The notes under the pieces: model-generated
Told to the model about the DNA's origin: nothing
Databases searched by the model: none
What the model saw: the letters and a program-made list of their open reading frames with translations, nothing else
NCBI GenBank assembly: GCA_028869035.1
Contig: JAGWTL010000058.1
Location: forward strand, 1-12,079
Direction: 5' to 3'
Length of the DNA: 12,079 bases
Source: Burkholderiales bacterium
GTDB lineage: Bacteria; Pseudomonadota; Gammaproteobacteria; Burkholderiales; Burkholderiaceae_C
Translations under genes and position numbers: made by a program
Part shown: positions 8,243-12,079 of the stretch, in pieces
Layout of the letters: every line of letters begins with the position of its first letter
Numbering within the stretch: position 1 is the first letter of the stretch

Positions 8243-8578
8243 GCCATTGGGACTACCGGCACACCTTGCCATCAGACAGATAGCAAGAGAACTCGGGGGC
8301 AAACCACGCCATTGCAGCAAAGACCGCTGCCAAGACAAGGCTGGCCACGATGGCAGCGACCCCGCGAAGATGAAACGACGGTGGTTGGCCTTCGACTCCC
8401 ACCGGAATTTCGCGCGAGCGCATCTGGCCCAGCGCCCAAATGGCACCAACGATGCCGAGCACGCGATAGAACACGACAGCACCGAAGAAAGTGCCGACCA
8501 GGGCAATGGTGACGAAGCCGACGACCTCCCAGAGCGACGGAACGAAGTGCGATTCGGAACTCACGGGATGGCGCCTAA
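8171..8578 (-). mobile_element. Integron-type gene cassette (408 bp)
   Basis: The unit runs on the minus strand from just after the G of GTTAGGC (8579) to the G of the R' box of attC-like site 2 (8171). It holds a single ORF beginning 14 bases into the cassette and ending just before the attC, the standard compact layout. The first bases of the cassette (TTAGGC) with the preceding G exactly complement its own R'' box (GCCTAAC), as required of a cassette that can circularise; the match extends to a 12-bp perfect inverted repeat (8236-8247 and 8568-8579). No integron integrase gene is in the window. Confidence 0.75.
8253..8564 (-). CDS. Cassette-borne small membrane protein, function unknown
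   Basis: This 103-aa protein is encoded in the gene cassette, with a GTG start 10 bases after the stop of an upstream leader ORF and no convincing ribosome site of its own. After a short polar N-terminus (MSSESHFVPSLWEV) it has a long hydrophobic stretch at about 13-45, likely one or two transmembrane helices, a polar loop (MRSREIPVGVEGQPPSFH) and a second hydrophobic segment at about 69-89. It ends in a short tail with two cysteines (FSCYLSDGKVCR), which could form a disulfide if the tail is outside the cytoplasm. I do not recognise a family; small membrane proteins of unknown function are common cargo of integron cassettes. Expression would depend on an outside promoter, as cassettes usually lack one. 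It could be a resistance-associated, phage-defence or stress protein, but nothing in the sequence decides this. Confidence 0.7.
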   Translation of the reverse strand: MSSESHFVPSLWEVVGFVTIALVGTFFGAVVFYRVLGIVGAIWALGQMRSREIPVGVEGQPPSFHLRGVAAIVASLVLAAVFAAMAWFAPEFSCYLSDGKVCR

Positions 8579-8656
8579 CGAATAGCGTTTATCTGCCGCG
8601 AGGCCGAGCTGATAGAAACCAAGAGCACCTCCTGCGGCAGATAAACCCCGTTGGAC
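8573..8656 (-). other. attC-like site 1 (5' of the cassette)
   Basis: Read on the minus strand it runs from R'' GTCCAAC (8656-8650, fits RYYYAAC) to R' GTTAGGC (8579-8573, fits GTTRRRY). Its arms are a perfect 13-bp inverted repeat, GTTTATCTGCCGC with GCGGCAGATAAAC (8587-8599 and 8634-8646). The pairing continues (GAGG with CCTC) after two extra bases, again on the L'' side. It would be the attC of a preceding cassette whose body is no longer adjacent, because the IS91-type element begins 5 bases beyond the R'' box. Confidence 0.75.
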
Positions 8657-8694
8657 TGAACCGCCTGAGGATGCGGCGGCGATAGGGGATTCAT
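8575..8694 (-). CDS. 39-codon leader ORF spanning the IS91 end and attC site 1
   Basis: The ATG at 8694 is preceded by a strong ribosome site (GGGGGAG, 5 bases away). The ORF runs from the end of the IS91-family element through the whole of attC-like site 1 and stops at the TAG inside its R' box GTTAGGC, 10 bases before the GTG of the cassette gene. The peptide begins MNPLSPPHPQAVQ and has no recognisable domain. It is probably not a functional protein. Its position resembles the short ORFs in class 1 integron attI1 whose translation boosts expression of cassette genes lacking a ribosome site, so translational coupling is a reasonable inference. It may also be a chance product of the junction. 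Confidence 0.45.
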   Translation of the reverse strand: MNPLSPPHPQAVQSNGVYLPQEVLLVSISSASRQINAIR

Positions 8695-8718
8695 TTTTTC
8701 TCCCCCGTGTACGCAACG

Positions 8719-8747
8719 ATTATGGTGAGCTTTTGCGCCGCGTGCAA
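8719..8747 (-). promoter_or_regulatory. Candidate outward promoter at the IS91-family end
   Basis: On the minus strand a CATAAT (8724-8719; five of six to TATAAT) follows TTGCAC (8747-8742; weak -35) with exactly 17 bases between. Transcription would start near 8711, just before the ribosome site of the leader ORF, and run into attC site 1 and the cassette gene. Only the -10 is good, so this is tentative. Confidence 0.4.
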
Positions 8748-8922
8748 TGACTGCGAGCACACCGCCGGCCTGCGCCAGCACCCTTTGGACCGCTGTGTCA
8801 CCGGCGCCTCGGCCCAGGCGACACGCAGCAGGCCGGGGTTGCCACCCGCAGCGCGCGCCGCTGCCACGGGCTGCGCCGGGCCGCCCCGTTGTTCGTCTTC
8901 TTCCGTCGTACCAGCGGCTCGG

Positions 8923-10116
8923 TCATGGCGGCCCCCGGCACTGTGAGCGCGCTGCGCTGCGGCCGGGCGCGGGCAGGTGCGCCAGGCCCGCGAGCTGCGC
9001 CACCGGGCGCAGGCGCCCGCTCTTGCAGCACGGACACAGCAACACATCGATGCTGGCCACCCGCGCCATGAAGTCTTGCGCGCTCTGCACGGCTTGCGGC
9101 CTGGGCGCGGGCATGTCCAGTGCCACTCGTGCCTGTGCGAGCCGGGCCGCCTTGCAGCCCGAGGCCAGCACCCCGTAGTGGCGGATGCGCTTGATGCCCG
9201 TGGGCAGCACGTGCAACAGGAAGCGGCGCACAAACTCAGCTCCACCCAGGCGCACGGTGCGCTTGCCACCCTGGTCATCGGCGCGCACCCAGAACGCCAC
9301 GTCGTGTTGCGTGATGGCACGAATGCGCTCGTTGCCGATGGCCGTGCGGTGCGTGTAGCGGCTCAGGTACTCCAGCACCTGCGCCGGCCCGCCCAGCGGC
9401 GTCTTGGCGTAGACCACCCAGTCGCTCTTGTAGAGCGCGCGTTGGCGCTCGCGCCAGGCCACCTCCTGGCCCTGGTCGTGCTCGATGCGTCCGTCCTTGT
9501 GCGCCGATATCAGCGCGGCCATGAACTTGCCGCGAAACACCCTTGAGAGAGCCCGCACCGGGAACAAGTAGTCGCTCTGGCGCGCCGGCCTTGCCCATTG
9601 ACCATCCGGTGTCAGCACCCCACAGGCCATCACCGCGTGCACATGCAGATGACGGCGCAAGTCCTGGCTCCAGGTGTGCAGCACCAGACTGAAGGCCGGC
9701 GCACCACCGGCCGCGCCCATCCACTTCGGCTCGGCGGCAAACTCCGTGAGGGTCCGCGCGGTGCAGGCAAACAAGGTGTGGATGACCCACTGCGGGTGCG
9801 CGCCATACAGGCCGTTCAGACTATGCGGCAGCGTGAACACCAGATGCGCGTACGGCACGGGCAGCACCTCGGCCAGGCGGCCCTGCAGCCAGGCGTCCTT
9901 GGCGCGTGCGCCACACTGCGGGCAGTGGCGGTTGCGGCAGGAGTGGTATTGCCAGTGGCTGTGGCCGCAGCCCTCGCAGGCCAGCAGTTGGCCGCCCAGC
10001 GCGGCGGTGCGACAGGCAACAATGGCCCTCCAGGCCTTGGCCTGGGGCGTACTCAGGGTGTGCTGTGCCAGGTAGGGCTCGCCATGGCGGCGCAGCGCCT
10101 CGGCCAGGGTGGCCAT
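8923..10116 (-). CDS. IS91-family Y2 (HUH) transposase
   Basis: This 397-aa rolling-circle transposase cuts one strand at the element's ori end and stays covalently bound through tyrosine. The N-terminal zinc-binding region has cysteines at 47, 50, 60, 65 and 68 (LLACEGCGHSHW, SCRNRHCPQCGA). The HUH metal site is RHLHVHAVM (His156, 158, 160). The catalytic region EYLSRYTHRTAIGNERI has two tyrosines three residues apart (Tyr250 and Tyr254), the Y2 pattern of IS91. A C-terminal cluster CPCCKSGRLRP (361-364) is typical of the family. I placed the start at ATG 10116 (MATLAEALRRHGEPYLAQHT); the frame stays open upstream but into the preceding recombinase gene. No clear ribosome site precedes it, so it may be coupled to the recombinase gene, which ends 29 bases earlier. 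The gene looks intact. Confidence 0.9.
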   Translation of the reverse strand: MATLAEALRRHGEPYLAQHTLSTPQAKAWRAIVACRTAALGGQLLACEGCGHSHWQYHSCRNRHCPQCGARAKDAWLQGRLAEVLPVPYAHLVFTLPHSLNGLYGAHPQWVIHTLFACTARTLTEFAAEPKWMGAAGGAPAFSLVLHTWSQDLRRHLHVHAVMACGVLTPDGQWARPARQSDYLFPVRALSRVFRGKFMAALISAHKDGRIEHDQGQEVAWRERQRALYKSDWVVYAKTPLGGPAQVLEYLSRYTHRTAIGNERIRAITQHDVAFWVRADDQGGKRTVRLGGAEFVRRFLLHVLPTGIKRIRHYGVLASGCKAARLAQARVALDMPAPRPQAVQSAQDFMARVASIDVLLCPCCKSGRLRPVAQLAGLAHLPAPGRSAARSQCRGPP

Positions 10117-10145
10117 GCGGCGGCTACAAAGAGGGATGGACGGGT

Positions 10146-11006
10146 TTACAGCTTGGGCAAAGCGGCCAGCAAGTCCAGCGGGTTGATGTCCTTTGGGGGG
10201 CGGAACTGCGGGCTGATGAGGTGCAGGTAGCGCCCGGTGGTGGCGATGTGGCCATGGCCCAGCAGTCTCTGGATGGTGTAGAGGTCCACCCCGCCCTCCA
10301 GCAGGTGGGTGGCAAAGCAGTGGCGCAGGGTGTGGATGCCCCCGCTCTTGGTGATGCCGGCGCGCACGCAGGCCGCGCGGTAGGCGCGCTGGGCCATCTC
10401 GATGTTCAGGGGCTGCTGGCCGCTGGCGTCGGCAAACAGCCAGGTGGCCGGGCGCACGTAGCGCGCGTAACAGCGCAGCAGTTCCAGCAGCGTGGGGCTC
10501 AGGATGCTGGAGCGCCCTTTGCCGCCCTTGCCGCAAACCACCCGGATACACATGCGGTCGGGTGCGCTGTCGATATCGCTCACGCGCAGCGCGCAGGCCT
10601 CCGAGACGCGCAAGCCGCTGGCGTAGATGGTTTGCAGCAGCATGCGCCGAGCGGGATGGGTGCAGCCTGCCAGCAGGCGCGATATCTCTGCGCGTGCCAG
10701 CAGTTCAGGTTGCCTGGCGGGCACTTTGGCGAAGGGGATGTGGAATTGTTCGCGTCCCTGGCCCAGCACGGTCTGGAACAGGAACTGTGCCGCGCACGCG
10801 GCCTGGTTCATGCTGCTGTAGGACAACCTCTCTTCTTTGACCATGTGCAGCAGATAGGCCTGCACCTCCTGGGGCGTGTACAGCGCGGGGTCACGCCGGT
10901 AGTACTTGGCCATGCGCCGGATCGCGCCGATGTAGGTTTCCTGGGTGCGCTGCGCAAAGCCTCTTTGCACCATGGCATCGAGCATGCGTTGACGTAGTTC
11001 GGTCAT
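10146..11006 (-). CDS. XerC/D-like tyrosine recombinase of the IS91-type element
   Basis: This 286-aa site-specific recombinase (phage integrase family) has an N-terminal core-binding domain (about 1-85) and a catalytic domain with all six expected residues: Arg133 (ASGLRVSEACAL), Lys160 (CGKGGKGR), His225 and Arg228 (IHTLRHCFATHLL), His251 (LLGHGHIATT) and nucleophile Tyr260 (GRYLHL). The ATG at 11006 follows AAGGAG with good spacing. Tyrosine recombinases are a known accessory of one branch of IS91-family elements; their role in transposition is unclear. It superficially resembles integron integrases, including a PLDLLAALPKL tail, but between the second and third catalytic boxes I see no extra helix segment of the IntI type, so I do not call it IntI. 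It is the first gene of a two-gene unit with the transposase. Confidence 0.88.
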   Translation of the reverse strand: MTELRQRMLDAMVQRGFAQRTQETYIGAIRRMAKYYRRDPALYTPQEVQAYLLHMVKEERLSYSSMNQAACAAQFLFQTVLGQGREQFHIPFAKVPARQPELLARAEISRLLAGCTHPARRMLLQTIYASGLRVSEACALRVSDIDSAPDRMCIRVVCGKGGKGRSSILSPTLLELLRCYARYVRPATWLFADASGQQPLNIEMAQRAYRAACVRAGITKSGGIHTLRHCFATHLLEGGVDLYTIQRLLGHGHIATTGRYLHLISPQFRPPKDINPLDLLAALPKL

Positions 11007-11010
11007 GCCG

Positions 11011-11137
11011 TTTCTCCTTCAAGCCGGGGAACATTCCCCAACCCGAAGGCTTGTACTCAACACCCACCAAAACAAGCCTCGCCCAAAACAAAACGCGGTG
11101 GCAGTCTGTGAGGACCAGCCACCGCGTCAGCGGTTTA
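11011..11137 (-). repeat. Upstream end of IS91-type element with stem-loops (candidate ter end)
   Basis: Between the recombinase start and IS copy 2 there are two strong inverted repeats. GGGGAA-CA-TTCCCC (11026-11039) lies just upstream of the ribosome site and is nested inside CAAGCC/GGCTTG (11020-11025 and 11048-11053). A longer 10-bp perfect stem ACGCGGTGGC/GCCACCGCGT (11093-11102 and 11118-11127) has a 15-base loop. The latter is a candidate ter structure where rolling-circle transfer would stop; the former could affect recombinase expression. No -35/-10 pair is evident. Confidence 0.45.
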
Positions 11138-11141
11138 AAAC

Positions 11142-12009
11142 TTATCCGTAAATTATGTTGACGCGTAGCGGTACTTTTCGGAACGCGATGATGGCGGCGG
11201 CCAAGTGGTTGAGTGCGAGGAAGCTGCGTTCGAGCTTCTCGTACCGCACGAGCAGTTTGCGGAAGCGGTTGAACCAGCTATGGCAGACCTCGACAACCCA
11301 GCGCCGCGCCCTCCTCTTCGGGTTGCGCCGTTTGTTGTCGGCCTCCTTGCGGCGGTCGACAACATGCGCAATGTAACCGTGGCCCAAGATCACTTTCATT
11401 GCAGTCTTGCCTCGATAGCCCGCGTCGGCACACAGGTGTTTGTTGCGCCGCTGCGACGGCGTCTTGCGCTTGACCATGATGGACTGGAGCACCGCATCGA
11501 TTTGGGTGACGTCGTGCTCATTGGCCCCGGTCACGACGATCGATAACGGGACGCCACGCCCGTCCACCAGCAGATGGCGCTTGCTGCCCTTTTTTCCCCC
11601 GATCAGTCGGATTGCGACCGACCGCCTCTTGCGCCAAAGGCGCCTTGAACATGGCCCCGTCGATGCTCTGCCATCGCCACGCGATGCCTTCCATCTGGTC
11701 GTATTCGGCCAGACCGGCTTTCCAGATCGCCTCGAACAGGCCGGCTTTCTCCCATTCGAGAAATCGCTTGTGAACTGCGCTGGCGCTGCCAAATCGCTCC
11801 TTGGGCAATGCCTTCCATTGGCAGCCCGTTCTCAACACAAACACGATGGCCTCAAAAACTTGTCGCGCCGGCTTCGGTGGGCGTCCTGCGCCGGGCTTGC
11901 GCACATAGGCCTTGTCAGCAGCGCGCTCGCGCACTGGAATCAACGGTTCTACCCGCCGCCAGAAATCATCGGTTACTACCCATGACGCCACACGCTTCTT
12001 GGTGCCCAT
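11142..12009 (-). CDS. IS5-family transposase split over two frames
   Basis: OrfA starts at ATG 12009 (MGTKKRVASWVVTDDFWRRV) and is open to 11518; orfB is open from 11792 to 11142, its stop lying in the end repeat. Together they give a normal IS5-family DDE transposase of about 288 aa: N-terminal insertion-element domain (RTGCQWKALPKERFGSAS), catalytic Asp117 (QSIDGAMF), second Asp in CADAGYRGK, and Glu in VVEVCHSWFNRFRKL. The frames meet at a G5-A6-G3 tract (plus-strand 11587-11600) where DRGKKG of orfA corresponds to GGKKGSKRHLLVDG of orfB. OrfB is +1 (equivalently -2) relative to orfA, not the usual -1. It could be a programmed shift on the homopolymers, or a one-base insertion that inactivates the gene. 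Everything else is intact. Confidence 0.8.
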
Positions 12010-12012
12010 AGC

Positions 12013-12049
12013 CTTGCCTTGCGCCGCGTCATCTGCGGCTCAAGGCAAG
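12013..12049 (-). promoter_or_regulatory. Stem-loop covering the transposase ribosome site in IS copy 2
   Basis: A 9-bp stem (CTTGCCTTG 12013-12021 with CAAGGCAAG 12041-12049) continues with a 5-bp stem (GCCGC/GCGGC, 12023-12027 and 12035-12039) around a 7-base loop. On the minus strand its 3' arm contains the AAGG that would serve as ribosome site, a few bases before the ATG at 12009. In a transcript read from outside, this hairpin would hide the start region. Confidence 0.6.
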
Positions 12050-12079
12050 ATTCTACTATTTACGGATAAGTTCTAAGCA

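Larger units (their letters stand above)
8662..11137 (-). mobile_element. IS91-family element with tyrosine recombinase and Y2 transposase
   Basis: The element is about 2.5 kb and carries, on the minus strand, a tyrosine recombinase gene then an HUH/Y2 transposase gene. The downstream end is placed at 8662, directly beside GAAC (8658-8661), the tetranucleotide that IS91-type elements target next to their ori end. That end contains a small hairpin (CCGCC/GGCGG, 8661-8679) as expected of an origin end. The upstream end is less certain: the last structured feature is a 10-bp stem-loop at 11093-11127, and the second IS5 copy begins at 11138. The 8695-8922 interval past the transposase stop has no convincing gene. 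No target duplication is expected for this family. Confidence 0.75.
11138..12073 (-). mobile_element. IS5-family insertion sequence, copy 2 (different type)
   Basis: The element is about 936 bp. Inverted ends share 15 bases, AACTTATCCGTAAAT, after one differing outer base (A on the left, G on the right). TA flanks both sides (11136-11137 and 12074-12075), consistent with a 2-bp duplication. The transposase differs clearly from that of copy 1, so this is a separate IS rather than a duplicate. It lies at the upstream edge of the IS91-type element, probably inserted into or beside its end. Only six bases beyond it are in the window. Confidence 0.87.

Noticed and set aside
8236..8579. MITE or small IS explanation for the 12-bp inverted repeat flanking the 103-aa ORF
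   Set aside because: The repeats are the R boxes of larger attC-like hairpins lying outside them, with L'' side bulges and no target duplication; a MITE would not explain these.
8691..9320. Minus-strand ORF of 209 codons overlapping the end of the transposase gene
   Set aside because: Mostly an alternative frame of the IS91 transposase; its last part is Ala/Gly/Arg-rich and lacks a start and ribosome site of its own.
9906..10997. Plus-strand ORF of 363 codons opposite the recombinase
   Set aside because: Low-complexity antisense translation; the minus strand has all tyrosine recombinase residues.
10146..11006. Integron integrase (IntI) identity for the tyrosine recombinase, tempting because attC-like sites lie nearby
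   Set aside because: No extra helix segment of the IntI type is visible between the second and third catalytic boxes, and the gene is paired with an IS91-type transposase, as in known IS91-family elements.

Overview
The window looks like a piece of a high-GC betaproteobacterial genome, most likely family Comamonadaceae (Burkholderiales). This is inferred from codon use, from the GlpR/GlpK/ProC sequence types, and from IS types common in that group; no marker gene is present to settle the genus.

Region 1 (1-6364) is a glycerol uptake and catabolism locus built around a divergent intergenic region. On the minus strand runs a tightly coupled ABC importer operon in the order glpS-glpT-glpP-glpQ, with 1-bp gaps or 4- to 8-bp overlaps. 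It is the GlpSTPQ(V) glycerol transporter type described in Rhizobium; the window cuts glpQ, and the binding protein gene should lie to its left. On the plus strand are a DeoR-type repressor (glpR) and glycerol kinase (glpK). The transporter would import glycerol, GlpK would trap it as glycerol-3-phosphate, and GlpR would sense that product and repress both directions from an AT-rich operator region at about 3950-4050. Neither a GlpF facilitator nor GlpD is present here.

Region 2 (6455-7270) is a complete proC (pyrroline-5-carboxylate reductase), whose stop codon abuts an insertion sequence.

Region 3 (7270-12079) is an accretion of mobile DNA. From left to right it holds: an IS5-family element with a probable -1 frameshifted transposase (7270-8095); a short flank of unknown origin; a single integron-type gene cassette on the minus strand encoding a 103-aa membrane protein, lying between two attC-like sites with no intI in the window; an IS91-family element (about 8662-11137) encoding an HUH/Y2 transposase plus a XerC/D-like tyrosine recombinase; and a second IS5-family element (11138-12073) whose transposase is split over two frames. 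The IS91 end sits one base from the attC recombination box. It carries a plausible outward promoter, a strong Shine-Dalgarno site and a 39-codon leader ORF that ends inside the attC core, 10 nt before the cassette gene.

The observations most worth following are this IS91-end/leader/attC arrangement, the complementary degeneracy of the GlpS and GlpT ATPase motifs, and the helically phased TTCG repeats in the glp control region.
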